The notes: a model not told the origin generated them from the sequence alone. Counted from the first letter of the stretch, positions 54,387 through 64,000 are shown. The stretch: 64,000 bases of DNA from Caldicoprobacter oshimai DSM 21659 (GCA_000526435.1 JAGB01000002.1:310001-374000), one strand, 5' to 3'. Numbers and translations: made by a program.

Positions 54387-56171
54387 TCATACAGCCTGCA
54401 AAAACTTATACTGTGCCTTATACAGGTTGTAATACACTCCCCGCTTTTTGAGCAGCTCATCGTGATTGCCGCACTCTATGATCCTACCATGGTCGATCAC
54501 CATGATGCGGTCGGCATTGCGTATGGTGGACAGCCTGTGAGCTATTACAAACGAAGTCCTCCCTTTAAGAAGCTCTTTAAGCCCCTCCTGAATCAGCATC
54601 TCGGTGCGCGTATCTATGCTGGATGTGGCCTCATCGAGGATGAGTATCTTGGGGTCTGCCAGAAGCGCCCGGGCAAACGAGATAAGCTGCTTCTGCCCCT
54701 GCGACAGGCGTGAACCCCTCTCCTGCACCTGCGTGTAATACCCGTCCTCCATTTCCTTTATAAACTCATGGGCATGAACTATCTTGGCCGCCTCTATGAC
54801 CTCTTCATCAGTAGCATCCAACCGCCCATACCGGATATTGTCCATAATGGTACCCGAGAAAATAAAGGGCTCCTGAAGCATTATCCCCATTTGTTTGCGC
54901 AGCGAATACAGCGTCACATCGCGAATGTCCACTCCGTCTATAAGCACACGGCCCTCCACAGGGTCATAGAACCGGCTTATGAGGCTGACGATGGTGGTCT
55001 TTCCCGCCCCCGTAGGCCCTACCAGCGCAATGGTCTCGCCGGGCTTTACCGTAAAGCTCACGTCTTCCAATACCGGCTTTTCGGGCTCATAATAGAACGT
55101 GACGTGGTCAAACCGGACTTCACCCTTGATGGGCGGAAGCTCTATAGCGTCCTTCTTATCGGTGATATCAGGCTGTATATCCAGCATCTCAAATATGCGC
55201 TCGGTTGAAGCCGTAGCCATAAGCAGCGAGTTGTAAAAATTGCACAGATTGTTAAGCGGCTGCCAGAACCGCCATACATACCCTGTAAAGGCCACCAGGA
55301 TACCGACCGTTACCGTGCCCTGATCCAGGAATTTCATGCCAAACCAGTAAATCAAGAATGTACCTATGGCCGCTATCCATTCAACCGAAGGCCAAAACAG
55401 GTTGTTTACCTTTATTGCGTTCATCCAGGCGGAATATATATCTCCACTCAGCTGGCGATAGACCTGTCGCGTCTCGGGCTCCCGTACAAAGGCCTGGGTC
55501 ACCCGCATGCCCGCAAGGCTCTCGTGCAGATAAGCGTTCATGTTGGACACCTTCCTGCGCACCGTCTGCCACCTGAGCCTTATGACCTTTTTAAGCAACA
55601 CTATGACCAAAGCCATCAGCGGCACCGTCACCAGCGATATCAAGGCCAGCCTGAAATGTATGGAAAACATGAAAATCAGCGCCACAATCAAAGTGAAGGC
55701 ATCGGTCACAACGTTTATAATCCCGTTGGTTAAAAGGTCGCTCAACGAGTTCACGTCATTGATGATGCGCACCAGTATCTTACCGGCCGGCCTGCTGTCA
55801 TAAAAGGTAAACGATAGCTTTTGTATGTGGTTGAACAGGTCCTGTCGCAGTTTGAAGAGAACCTCCTGCCCCACCACCACCATAATCCTGACCCGTTTGC
55901 GCACGCATACCATGTTTACCAAGTTGACCCCAAGAAAGATAAACGTAATGAATGCCAGGCCAACGTAGTTGCCCTGCACCATATACTCGTCAATGGCTAT
56001 CTGAAGGATGAGCGGTCCCAGAAGGCCGCACACCGATGCTACGATCATCAGCAAAAAGGTAATTACCAGCTGTTTTGTATAAGGCTTCATATAGCTCAAC
56101 AGCCGCTTGAACTGCTCCATATTAAACGGCTTTTCGAGCGCCTCGTCTTCAATTATCCTCTGCCTCAGCAT
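54387..56171 (-). CDS. ABC exporter subunit, consensus ATP site half (YheH/TM288-like)
   Basis: A 594-residue half-transporter: six membrane helices (about residues 30-320) fused to an ATPase. Walker A is GPTGAGKT, Walker B ILILDEATSSID with the catalytic Glu intact, and the switch histidine lies in VIAHRLSTI. Its signature is LSQGQ rather than LSGGQ, the change found in the TM288/YheH/LmrD branch. It follows its partner by two bases and makes a heterodimeric exporter; drugs and lipids are substrates of relatives. Confidence 0.95.
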   Translation of the reverse strand: MLRQRIIEDEALEKPFNMEQFKRLLSYMKPYTKQLVITFLLMIVASVCGLLGPLILQIAIDEYMVQGNYVGLAFITFIFLGVNLVNMVCVRKRVRIMVVVGQEVLFKLRQDLFNHIQKLSFTFYDSRPAGKILVRIINDVNSLSDLLTNGIINVVTDAFTLIVALIFMFSIHFRLALISLVTVPLMALVIVLLKKVIRLRWQTVRRKVSNMNAYLHESLAGMRVTQAFVREPETRQVYRQLSGDIYSAWMNAIKVNNLFWPSVEWIAAIGTFLIYWFGMKFLDQGTVTVGILVAFTGYVWRFWQPLNNLCNFYNSLLMATASTERIFEMLDIQPDITDKKDAIELPPIKGEVRFDHVTFYYEPEKPVLEDVSFTVKPGETIALVGPTGAGKTTIVSLISRFYDPVEGRVLIDGVDIRDVTLYSLRKQMGIMLQEPFIFSGTIMDNIRYGRLDATDEEVIEAAKIVHAHEFIKEMEDGYYTQVQERGSRLSQGQKQLISFARALLADPKILILDEATSSIDTRTEMLIQEGLKELLKGRTSFVIAHRLSTIRNADRIMVIDHGRIIECGNHDELLKKRGVYYNLYKAQYKFLQAV

Positions 56172-56173
56172 CG

Positions 56174-57940
56174 TTACATCACCTGCCTTTTTGGCTGGAA
56201 TTCCTCGAAGTCCTTGTACTGCTGCCTGTACAGTTCGTAATATCTGCCCCTCTTAGCCAGCAACTCTTCATGCGTACCCCGCTCGACAATCTTACCATTT
56301 TCCAGGAATATTATCTCATCAGCGTTGCGCACCGAAGAGATGCGATGGGCTATGATAAACGTGGTGCGCCCCTTCATGAGCTTCTGAAGCGCCTGCTGTA
56401 TCTGGTATTCAGTCTCCATATCCACAGCCGAGGTACAGTCGTCCATAATAAGGATTTTGGGGTTCTTGAGAATAGCCCTGGCAATGGCAATCCTCTGCTT
56501 TTGGCCGCCCGACAGCCCCACGCCGCGCTCGCCGATGATGGTGTCATAGCCCTGAGGCATCTCCATGATGAAGTCATGAGCACAAGCAATCTTGGCAGCC
56601 TCAATCACTTCCTCCCTGGTGGCATTGGGGTTGCCGTAAAGTATATTTCCCTCAACGGTATCGGAAAACAGAAATACGTCCTGCATCACGATGCCTATCT
56701 GGCTCCTTAAGGCGCTCAGCTTCCAATCCCGCACGTCCACTCCGTCCACCAGCACTCTGCCTGCCGTCACGTCGTAAAACCTGGCTATCAAGTTTATAAT
56801 AGACGTCTTTCCTGCTCCTGTAGCACCCATGATGCCTATGGTCTTCCCTGCCGGAGCGTTTATGTTTATGTTGAAGAGCACAGGCTGTTCCTTATAACAA
56901 AACGAGACGTTCTCAAACACCACATCCCCACGGAATTCGCTTGGGCAATAAGCGTCTTCTTTTTCCTTGATGGATGATCCGGTGTCCAGCACGTTAAACA
57001 CCCTTTTGCCAGAAATAATGGCTTGGCTTATCACGTTGACAATCCAGCCCAGCATTCTAACCGGCATAATCAGCATCCACAGATATCCGTTAAAAGCCAC
57101 AACAGTTCCCAGTGAAATCTCCCCTGCGGCAACCATCCATCCACCGTAACCTATTAATGCTACCGCACAAAAGCCGCTCAAAAACTCAATGAGCGGGAAA
57201 TACTTGGACCATATAAAGCCGGCATTGATGTTTTTTTCCATATTAAGCCGATTTTCCTTTTTAAACTTCGCTATTTCATAGTCTTCCCGTGCAAAAGCCC
57301 TTACAACGCGCACTCCCGCGATGTTCTCTTGAGCTGCCGTGCTGAGATTTGCTTGCTGTTCCCGTATCTCGCTGTAAGCAGGCCCGATATTCTTGTTCAG
57401 CTTAAAAGCCGTCCACCCGATGAAAGGCAAAATAGCCAAAGTAACCAGTGCCAGTTTAACGTTCATGGAGAATAGTACAATTGAGGTACCGATGAAGTAG
57501 ATGGCATTTTCCAGCAAAATGGGCAACCCGACCACCAGGAACATCCTTATACCCTCAATGTCTCCAGTCATCCTGGACATGAGCTCACCAATGCGGTTGT
57601 CATCGTAAAATGAAAATGACAGCTCCTGAAGATGGGTGTACATGCTATTGCGCAGGTCATACAGGCACCTTTGCGATACGTCCTCAAATAAATAGGACCT
57701 GATATACAAGAAGATTCCCTTGCAAACCGCGCACCCAAGAATTGCCAACAAAATTGGCAGCAGAAGTGAACGTCTGCCGCCTCGTATTACATCGTCAACC
57801 AGTATTTTAGAAAGGTACGGTGTTACCAGATTTAAACCGATAAGCAGCAATAAAAAAACGGTAGCAGCAATAAGTCGCCACTTATACCTCCAGGCATACC
57901 CCATTATTCGCTTTAAAATATCCAATAAAATTACCTCCAC
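56174..57940 (-). CDS. ABC exporter subunit, degenerate ATP site half (YheI/TM287-like)
   Basis: A 588-residue half-transporter with six N-terminal membrane helices and a C-terminal ATPase. Walker A GATGAGKT and signature LSGGQKQR are normal. Walker B reads ILIMDDCTSAVD: the catalytic Glu is replaced by Asp, the mark of the degenerate site in TM287/LmrC-type subunits. Together with the LSQGQ partner it forms one active and one non-hydrolysing site. It is the first gene of the pair. Confidence 0.95.
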   Translation of the reverse strand: MEVILLDILKRIMGYAWRYKWRLIAATVFLLLLIGLNLVTPYLSKILVDDVIRGGRRSLLLPILLAILGCAVCKGIFLYIRSYLFEDVSQRCLYDLRNSMYTHLQELSFSFYDDNRIGELMSRMTGDIEGIRMFLVVGLPILLENAIYFIGTSIVLFSMNVKLALVTLAILPFIGWTAFKLNKNIGPAYSEIREQQANLSTAAQENIAGVRVVRAFAREDYEIAKFKKENRLNMEKNINAGFIWSKYFPLIEFLSGFCAVALIGYGGWMVAAGEISLGTVVAFNGYLWMLIMPVRMLGWIVNVISQAIISGKRVFNVLDTGSSIKEKEDAYCPSEFRGDVVFENVSFCYKEQPVLFNININAPAGKTIGIMGATGAGKTSIINLIARFYDVTAGRVLVDGVDVRDWKLSALRSQIGIVMQDVFLFSDTVEGNILYGNPNATREEVIEAAKIACAHDFIMEMPQGYDTIIGERGVGLSGGQKQRIAIARAILKNPKILIMDDCTSAVDMETEYQIQQALQKLMKGRTTFIIAHRISSVRNADEIIFLENGKIVERGTHEELLAKRGRYYELYRQQYKDFEEFQPKRQVM

Positions 57941-58267
57941 TCCTATTCATGATTTAAAAGCACTCACCCTTCAAGGCTCCTCAGCCATTTTAACGCTAAC
58001 TTTTGCTATTATCTTTTCCTCAAGAGGGGACCTCAAATGTTGCGACATGAATAAGAGCCTGAAAAGCGAAGTGCTTGAAAAGATGAATTTATCAAAAGTC
58101 TATATTATATTAAATGACTTTTTCGATGCCGTCAACAAATGAGAGCCGTGGTAATCTGCCATATACCCTTCTGTACCCCCATCCACTGCCATTTCACGTA
58201 TTTTAACCCTAAGTTGTGGCCATTTTCTCACTTTTCCTTCAAAAAATTAACATGCTCAAAATGATGT
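57941..58267. other. Intergenic region with one short open frame
   Basis: The gap of 327 bases between the exporter and peptidase genes has one protein-like short frame on the plus strand, 58047-58142 (MNKSLKSEVLEKMNLSKVYI, ending DFFDAVNK, 31 residues). It has no clear ribosome binding site and may be a remnant. Nothing else is recognisable. Confidence 0.35.
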
Positions 58268-59191
58268 CTAAGCATTTTCCACGGCATTGACCACAGCCCT
58301 GGCAATGGCCTCGGCAGCCGCCGTACCAATGACGTTTACATCACACTCGATTTCGCCGGTCGACAGAACAAAGAGAGTATCGCCGTCTAGCATGGTATGT
58401 ACAGGCCTTATGGTCAGCGCCAGGCCATCATGCGCCATGGCAGCCACCTTGTTGGCCTGCTCCTTGGTAAGGTAAGCGTTGGTGGCCACAACGCCAATGG
58501 TGGTGTTACCGGCCTCTGCATCTTTTATGGCATTGCCTTCCAGTATAAATTTCCATGTATTTATGAATTTCCCTGTTTTGGGGTCCCGGGCACCTGCCAG
58601 TATTCTCCCGGTTCCCGGCTCGACTACATCTCCCAAAGCATTTACCACCACTATGGCCCCCACCACAATGCCTCCAGGCAATCTGATGCTCGAGGTACCA
58701 ACTCCTCCCTTCATGCACCCCTCCATCCCGAGTATTTTGCCGACGGTAGCTCCCGTCCCTGCGCCTACGCTGCCCTGAGGCACATCGCCGGTGCTGGCAT
58801 TCAAACACGCCTCATAGCCCATCCTTTCGTCTGGACGAACGCGCCAATCACCGTACCCCAAATCAAATATCACGGCGCCGGCCACAATGGGCACCTTGGC
58901 CACGCCGGTGTCAAACCCTATTCCCTGCTCTTCCAGGTATCTCATCACGCCGCTGGCTGCAGCCAGGCCGAAAGCGCTCCCGCCGCACAGCACCACAGCA
59001 TGGACCCTCTCTACCAGATTCATAGGGCGCATAAGGTCGGTCTCTCTGGTACCGGGTGCCGAACCCCGGACGTCCACGCCTCCCACCGCCCCTTCCCTGC
59101 TTATAATCACCGTACAACCCGTCTTGGCATCAAAGTCCTGCGCATGCCCCACCTCAATACCGGGCACGTCAGTAATTTTTCCATCATACAT
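58268..59191 (-). CDS. P1 family (DmpA/NylC-type) peptidase
   Basis: A 307-residue N-terminal-nucleophile hydrolase. It has the family start TDVPGIEVGHAQDFDAKTGCTVII, the CGGSAFGLAAASGVMRYLEE motif and the glycine-rich centre VGAGTGATVGK. The self-cleavage region is EAGNTTIGVVATNAYL; cutting between Asn and Thr would expose a Thr nucleophile, as in NylC-type members, while DmpA uses Ser. Substrates range from D-amino acid peptides to amides; unknown here. The gene overlaps birA by eight bases. Confidence 0.92.
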   Translation of the reverse strand: MYDGKITDVPGIEVGHAQDFDAKTGCTVIISREGAVGGVDVRGSAPGTRETDLMRPMNLVERVHAVVLCGGSAFGLAAASGVMRYLEEQGIGFDTGVAKVPIVAGAVIFDLGYGDWRVRPDERMGYEACLNASTGDVPQGSVGAGTGATVGKILGMEGCMKGGVGTSSIRLPGGIVVGAIVVVNALGDVVEPGTGRILAGARDPKTGKFINTWKFILEGNAIKDAEAGNTTIGVVATNAYLTKEQANKVAAMAHDGLALTIRPVHTMLDGDTLFVLSTGEIECDVNVIGTAAAEAIARAVVNAVENA

Positions 59192-60173
59192 AGCCGTTCT
59201 CCCCCCTCAGTGATACATCTCCCGCCAGTATTCTCTCCACGCGGCCGTCATCCAACCTAAGCATCAAAGAGCCATCAAGGCCAAACCCTTGTGCATACCC
59301 TGAAAATTGGCCATCAACGCCAATTACCCGTATCCTTTTCCCCAATATTACCGAACGCCTCTCGTACTCTTTTAAAAGCCCAGCAAACCCATCATCCCTC
59401 AACCCCTGCAAATAACCTTTCTCCATCTCCTGCAAGATGGATTTTATTATATCCGCACGGTTGAACTCCTTGCCCTTCTCTATTCTTAAAGAGGTAGCTA
59501 TATCCCTTATATCTTCGGGTAAATCCTCAAACGAAAGATTGACATTGAGCCCTATCCCCACAACGGCATAGTGTATAACCTCCGGTTCGGCATGTACCTC
59601 GGTCAAAATGCCGCACAGCTTCTTCCCACCGCATACTACGTCATTGGGCCATTTGATGCCCACATCAATCTGAGCAGATCGCTTTAAGGCATTTGCCACC
59701 GCAACGGCCGTCATAATCGTTATCCGTGGTACCTGCTGTGAAGACAGGCGGGGCCTCAATATGACTGACATCCATATGCCTTTGCCGGGTGGCGACACCC
59801 AGCTGCGCCCCAATCTTCCCCGCCCTTGTACCTGTTCATCGGCAATGACCACCGTCCCCTCACGAGCACCACTCAATGCCAGCTCCTTGGCCCGCGCATT
59901 GGTAGACCCTATGGAGGAATGTATCTCCACATTCCTGCCCAAAATGGACGTATTGAGCCCCCGGGTCAGCAGCACTTCATCGAGAATATCCGGAACCTGC
60001 CTTAAGCAGTACCCCTTTTTGGTGGACGACTCTATCAAGTACCCTTCGCTCTGCAAAAGCCTTATGTACTTCCACACGGCAGCCCGGGTGATGCCCAGCT
60101 GTCTGCTTATGTCCTCACCCGAAACGAAGTTGCCCAAATTATCAAGCAACATACTAAGTACCGCATCCCGCAT
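59184..60173 (-). CDS. birA: Bifunctional biotin-protein ligase / biotin repressor
   Basis: A 329-residue protein from the ATG at 60173. The N-terminal HTH (LLDNLGNFVSGEDISRQLGITRAAVWKYIRLLQSEGYLIES) marks the repressor type. The catalytic domain follows: IGSTNARAKEL, the biotinyl-AMP loop GRGRLGRSWVSPPGKG, and GIKWPNDVV. The C-terminal SH3-like domain (VILGKRIRVIGVDGQFSGYAQGF, VERILAGDVSLR) is present. It attaches biotin to carboxylases and represses biotin genes when biotin is plentiful. Confidence 0.97.
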   Translation of the reverse strand: MRDAVLSMLLDNLGNFVSGEDISRQLGITRAAVWKYIRLLQSEGYLIESSTKKGYCLRQVPDILDEVLLTRGLNTSILGRNVEIHSSIGSTNARAKELALSGAREGTVVIADEQVQGRGRLGRSWVSPPGKGIWMSVILRPRLSSQQVPRITIMTAVAVANALKRSAQIDVGIKWPNDVVCGGKKLCGILTEVHAEPEVIHYAVVGIGLNVNLSFEDLPEDIRDIATSLRIEKGKEFNRADIIKSILQEMEKGYLQGLRDDGFAGLLKEYERRSVILGKRIRVIGVDGQFSGYAQGFGLDGSLMLRLDDGRVERILAGDVSLRGENGYV

Positions 60174-60616
60174 AAGAATCAGCACCCTCTCTTGTGCAAA
60201 AAACCGTGTTAAACATCAGTTTTAAAGGTTATATATTTTTTAGATATCAGAAAACCGCTTAAATTAATACCAGTGCTCTCGATTTAGATTCATTATATCA
60301 CGAAACAGTATCAAAAAGTACAGCCGAGATTAAAAAATAAAAACGCAGTTATCCGTTTCGGTACACATATATGGTATAATATTTATAAATAGAATACCTT
60401 GGGAACTTTAAAAACGCATCATCAACTGCTTTAACCGTCCCACCAATTCGATCCTAACTTAATGCAGCAGTCAAACGCAATTTACTGAAGCTTTTAAACC
60501 ATATGGCATCACATTTGACCATCGGTTAAAAATTCCGCTTTTTACTCAGGTATGCAAAACAAAGAGATTATTATGTAAAATCAGCAAAACGATAAAGCAA
60601 GAAGGTAGGTAAAAAC
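60174..60616. other. Control region upstream of the MoxR operon
   Basis: This 443-base AT-rich stretch between the divergent birA and moxR genes shows no gene. A TATAAT at 60375-60380 could be a plus-strand -10 box, but no good -35 box stands at the right distance. The next gene begins at 60617 behind AAGGTAGG. Confidence 0.4.
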
Positions 60617-61561
60617 ATGAACAATCCTCAAAAGCTCATCAAGGCCATTCAGGAAAATATAGAAAAGGTAATAGTAGGAAAGAGCGAGGTCATACGCCTT
60701 ATCCTCATCGCCCTTCTGGCAGGAGGGCATGTGCTTATCGAGGACGTCCCCGGGGTGGGCAAGACCACCCTGGTATCGTGCCTGGCCCGGTCCCTCAATC
60801 TGTCCTTTAAGCGAATCCAGTTTACGCCAGACATCCTGCCCTCGGATATAACCGGCTTTTCCATGTACAACTTCAAAACCGGCGAAATGGAATTCAAGCC
60901 AGGGATGATAATGAGCCAGGTCATACTAGCCGACGAGATCAACCGCACCTCCCCCAAAACCCAGGCCAGCCTTCTGGAAGTCATGGAAGAGCATCAGGTA
61001 ACAGTGGATGGGAAAACCTATTCCGTACCGCAGCCCTTCATAGTACTGGCCACCCAGAATCCGATTGAATACATAGGTACGTTCCCGCTTCCCGAAGCTC
61101 AGCTGGATCGCTTCTTCATCAAAGTGTCGATAGGCTATCCAACAAAGCGCGAGGAGATGTTCATCCTCTCCCGCTTTCAAACACGGAACCCTATGGAGGA
61201 TTTAAAGCCGGTAGCCGACGCACAGCAAATCTTGGACCTTCAGCAGCAGGTCAGGCATGTAAACGTGGCCGAAGCCATAAAGGAATACATAGCCGAATTG
61301 GTTGCCTGTACGCGTGAACACAAGGACCTGACGCTGGGCGCAAGCCCCCGGGGAGCCATTGCCCTCATGCGTGCTTCCCAGGCATATGCCCTTTTGGAAG
61401 GCAGGGACTACGTCATACCCGATGATGTGCAGAAGATGGTCATCCCGGTCCTGTCCCACCGCCTGATACTCAAGCCCGAAGCGCGGCTCAAGGAAATGAC
61501 GGCAGAGCGGATATTGAGGTCAATTTTAAACTCGGTATACGTGCCAGTGATCAGGCCATGA
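60617..61561 (+). CDS. MoxR family AAA+ ATPase
   Basis: A 314-residue AAA+ chaperone-like ATPase. Walker A is EDVPGVGKTTLV (about residues 46-57), Walker B ILADEINRTSPKTQASLLE, followed by QNPIEYIGTFPLPEAQLDRF. The C-terminal lid (SPRGAIALMRASQAYALLEGRDYVIPDDV) is complete. MoxR proteins with DUF58 and transglutaminase partners are thought to mature or remodel envelope protein complexes. Stop and next start overlap by four bases. Confidence 0.95.
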   Translation: MNNPQKLIKAIQENIEKVIVGKSEVIRLILIALLAGGHVLIEDVPGVGKTTLVSCLARSLNLSFKRIQFTPDILPSDITGFSMYNFKTGEMEFKPGMIMSQVILADEINRTSPKTQASLLEVMEEHQVTVDGKTYSVPQPFIVLATQNPIEYIGTFPLPEAQLDRFFIKVSIGYPTKREEMFILSRFQTRNPMEDLKPVADAQQILDLQQQVRHVNVAEAIKEYIAELVACTREHKDLTLGASPRGAIALMRASQAYALLEGRDYVIPDDVQKMVIPVLSHRLILKPEARLKEMTAERILRSILNSVYVPVIRP

Positions 61562-62769
61562 AGCCGCTACGTGTATTCATCATAGGGCTTGGAGTGCTTT
61601 TCCTAGGATTGGGGCTTTATACCGGCGAAAAGATATTCTTCATGGGATTTACAGTCATAACATCCCTGGTATTTTACGCCGTCATAACCAACCTGTGGGT
61701 GCTTACGGATTTTCGGTATCTGCAGAGGATAACCCCTGAACAGGCAACAAAAGGCGACAGGGTTTCGCTGGTGATACAGATACACAATGACAAGCCATTT
61801 ATATACCCCTACATAAAGGTGTTCTATCAGATACCGCAGTCGGTTCTGACAAACGAAGTCAAAGAAGAGGTGCTGTGCATCCTTCCCTTTCGTTATGGCG
61901 AAATTAAGGAAGACTTCATATGTGATTTGAGAGGCCAGTACACGGTGGGCATTATCGGCGTGGAAGTAGGTGACCCGTTTGGCCTGTTTACGTTCTCCAT
62001 GAATCTACTCAGCCGTTCATACCACAAACCCCTTCAGCTAAGCGTGGCACCAAGAGTTGTCAGGCTGTCCAGCCTTCCACTGCCTCAAATTCAAACCGAG
62101 GGCACCACCAGACAGGAATTTTTGGCCACTGAAGAGCCCGCATCCCTTAGCGACATACGCCAGTATCAGTACGGGGACCCGCTTAAAAAAATTCACTGGA
62201 AAATATCCGCCAAGCTGCAGAACCTGTACGTCAAAAACTACGAGACCAATACTCAGCCGCAAATACTCATGTTCCTGGAAACCTTCCCCTATCCATGGGA
62301 AGGGATAGCCCGTTACAAGGTGGAGGACCAGATGATAGAATGCGCTGTAGCCGTTACACACTTCATACTCTCAAACTGGCTTTCCATGCAGCTGGTGGTC
62401 TATCACAGGGAACGGCAGCAGGTCAGCGGAAGAAATCCTGGGGATTTCACCCGTTTTTTTGACTACCTGGCAGCACTACCGTTTAACAGCCCTTTTCGCA
62501 TGGACGAGATACTTTCCATGGAATCTACTGGATTTAGCAAGGGCGAAAGCATAGTGCTCATCGTCCACGACATGAGCTACCGCCTATTCAACCATCTCTG
62601 CCTGCTAAAGCAGTCGGACATACACCCCCTGGTGTTTTTCGTACATTACAACCCACAGCTGAACGACGACTTAAAGCGCATAATTGAAGAGCTAAACAGG
62701 CGGGAGATTCCATGCTTTGCCCTGCACACCGATGAACGAATAGACCGGGTACTGGAGAGAGCGCTATGA
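61558..62769 (+). CDS. DUF58 domain protein
   Basis: A 403-residue protein with two N-terminal membrane segments (about residues 4-20 and 28-50) and a beta-rich then von Willebrand A-like C-terminal domain. The DUF58 motif is RQYQYGDPLKKIHWKISAKLQNLYVKNYE at about 200. It is the standard partner of MoxR ATPases and is encoded between the ATPase and the transglutaminase-like protein, with overlaps at both ends. Confidence 0.93.
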   Translation: MKPLRVFIIGLGVLFLGLGLYTGEKIFFMGFTVITSLVFYAVITNLWVLTDFRYLQRITPEQATKGDRVSLVIQIHNDKPFIYPYIKVFYQIPQSVLTNEVKEEVLCILPFRYGEIKEDFICDLRGQYTVGIIGVEVGDPFGLFTFSMNLLSRSYHKPLQLSVAPRVVRLSSLPLPQIQTEGTTRQEFLATEEPASLSDIRQYQYGDPLKKIHWKISAKLQNLYVKNYETNTQPQILMFLETFPYPWEGIARYKVEDQMIECAVAVTHFILSNWLSMQLVVYHRERQQVSGRNPGDFTRFFDYLAALPFNSPFRMDEILSMESTGFSKGESIVLIVHDMSYRLFNHLCLLKQSDIHPLVFFVHYNPQLNDDLKRIIEELNRREIPCFALHTDERIDRVLERAL

Positions 62770-64000
62770 GCCAAAGATCCATATCCAATCCTATGCTCAA
62801 TTACATAATGAAATGGCTTATATTCACCTTCATGGTGAGCGGGCTGGCAAAGTCCATACTGGTATCTCTGGGCTTTCCCATGCCATTTTGGACCATACTG
62901 CTCATGGTAACGGCATTCTATATAGCGCTTTCTATTTATTTCTCCAGCCGCCTAACCTTAATAGCTATGACGATTGCTACGGCTACCGGTATGGGGATAT
63001 ATCTGAAATATTTTGCGGCCAAAAGCTGGTGGGACGACGCCCTAAACTTCTTTAAATGGCTGCTTGACTATACCCTTGGCGTGGCTTCTTTTGAACCACA
63101 ATATGTCTACCCCGGCACCTGGCTTATCGTATTCATTCTATCGCTTATCATATACCTGTTGGTCATAAAGCTAGAATGGCTGTTTATATCCTTTGTGCTG
63201 TGCACCGGTATTATAGCCATAGAATGGGCTTTGGGGCATACTGAGATACTCCCCTGGCTGTGGCCTCTAGCTTTAGCGTGGATTATGCTGCTGAGCACAA
63301 AACAGTATAGGAGACTTTCGCACCAGTACAGCATGCCTGATTTCGGTGTGTGGCAGGTTTCCACGCTGCCCCTGGCAATCGCCATAGTATTGACCTCGTC
63401 AATATTTCTACCCAATGATACACGGCATCTCAAATGGGATTTCCTCGAGCGGACAGTTCAGGACATCAGCGACAGGTGGTCAGAGTGGTCAGTTTTCTCA
63501 AAGCCCAGGCAACCGTTTCGCCTTTCTCAGACCGGCTTCCCGTCTTCATCTGAACAACTGGGCGGGCCTGTAAAGATAAGTGGCGACGTGGTGTTGAGAG
63601 TAACAGCAACCGACTCGTTGTACTTAAGGGGCACCATACTCAACGAATATACAGGTAGCGGCTGGAAAGACTCGATAGACGATAAACGATATAAGCTTAG
63701 CAGGATGAGCTGGGATAATACATACCGCCAGGCATTCGACTGGGACGAACCAATATGGGAGGACCTAAGCCGAGAGCTTAGGGATCGTTTTTTTACACCT
63801 GTAAAAGCCTCTGTTACCCACGCCGGCATTGAAACCTCGGTCATATTCAACGCCCAGCGCCTAGAAGGCATCACCGTACAGAAAAGATGGGGAGGCTTCA
63901 CCCCCTATTTCAACGGCAAGGGCGAAACCTTTACCTCAAGAGATATCTCGACATCAGAGAGCTATATATTGCACGTCAGCATACCCAATATTGAAGATAG
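62766..64000 (+). CDS. TgpA-like transglutaminase-domain membrane protein, 3' end outside window
   Basis: The frame from the ATG at 62766 stays open to the window edge (411 codons). The N-terminal 200 residues contain about six membrane helices; an extracytoplasmic domain follows with SGDVVLRVTATDSLYLRGTILNEYTGSGWKDS, the typical region before the catalytic transglutaminase core of TgpA (DUF3488) proteins. The core with its Cys-His-Asp triad would lie past 64000. The ATGA overlap with DUF58 shows translational coupling. Confidence 0.9.
   Translation, partial: MSQRSISNPMLNYIMKWLIFTFMVSGLAKSILVSLGFPMPFWTILLMVTAFYIALSIYFSSRLTLIAMTIATATGMGIYLKYFAAKSWWDDALNFFKWLLDYTLGVASFEPQYVYPGTWLIVFILSLIIYLLVIKLEWLFISFVLCTGIIAIEWALGHTEILPWLWPLALAWIMLLSTKQYRRLSHQYSMPDFGVWQVSTLPLAIAIVLTSSIFLPNDTRHLKWDFLERTVQDISDRWSEWSVFSKPRQPFRLSQTGFPSSSEQLGGPVKISGDVVLRVTATDSLYLRGTILNEYTGSGWKDSIDDKRYKLSRMSWDNTYRQAFDWDEPIWEDLSRELRDRFFTPVKASVTHAGIETSVIFNAQRLEGITVQKRWGGFTPYFNGKGETFTSRDISTSESYILHVSIPNIED

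Noticed and set aside
54118-54390. A 90-codon minus-strand frame past the ABC exporter gene
   Set aside because: It begins inside the exporter's end, spans the terminator hairpin and has no recognisable protein character.
58397-59260. A 287-codon plus-strand frame opposite the P1 peptidase gene
   Set aside because: The peptidase on the minus strand has all family motifs; the opposite frame is low-quality, His/Pro/Ala-rich sequence.

Overview
The window looks like the chromosome of an anaerobic, spore-former-type Firmicute (class Clostridia; a moderately thermophilic Mahella/Caldicoprobacter-like lineage is my guess, not shown by the sequence). Pointers are strong GGAGG ribosome binding sites, lipoprotein signals, the anaerobic thiazole synthase ThiH, type III pantothenate kinase, DUF421/DUF4363/DUF3343 proteins and a TPP riboswitch with an intrinsic terminator. 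No tRNA or rRNA gene was seen.

Layout. 1-4.5 kb: an ABC importer (ATPase cut by the window edge, one permease) next to a chimeric pseudogene in which an amino-acid-type binding lipoprotein is fused to the tail of a PfkB kinase, then DUF6062-, DUF421- and DUF4363-like genes and a frameshifted small gene. 4.5-7.3 kb: uvrA. 7.4-22.9 kb: a carbohydrate locus that fits pectin/rhamnogalacturonan use: GH3 remnant, GH106-like glycosidase, PL22 oligogalacturonate lyase, a CUT1 ABC importer (lipoprotein plus two permeases), a membrane-bound AraC-type regulator, a GH42 beta-galactosidase and a cupin AraC regulator. 22.9-28.8 kb: two AEC carriers, a hexapeptide acyltransferase, two Gfo/Idh/MocA oxidoreductases behind a catabolite-type operator, and a small membrane protein. 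29-33.5 kb: an RND efflux pump with a lipoprotein adaptor.

33.9-45.2 kb is the most unusual part: a direct duplication of a unit of about 4.75 kb. Each copy has a small secreted protein with its own promoter and terminator, then an operon for a lipoprotein, two six-helix membrane proteins and an ABC ATPase. The operon promoter is overlaid by one 16-bp palindromic operator and followed by a second. Between the copies, signal peptide, flanks and transporter are nearly identical, but the mature secreted protein is only about half identical. This is the pattern of a diversifying secreted effector (bacteriocin-like or signalling) with a conserved exporter/immunity/sensing module. Between the copies lie two degenerate CRISPR-type repeats and a frameshifted IS30-family element flanked by a 14-bp direct repeat.

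45.2-51 kb: a TPP-riboswitch-controlled thiamine operon, thiS-thiG-thiH-thiF-thiD2/thiE fusion-thiC. 51-64 kb: coaX, an ECF transporter S component with a structured leader, DUF3343, VanZ, a heterodimeric ABC exporter with one degenerate ATP site, a P1-family peptidase, birA, and a MoxR/DUF58/transglutaminase-like operon running off the end.
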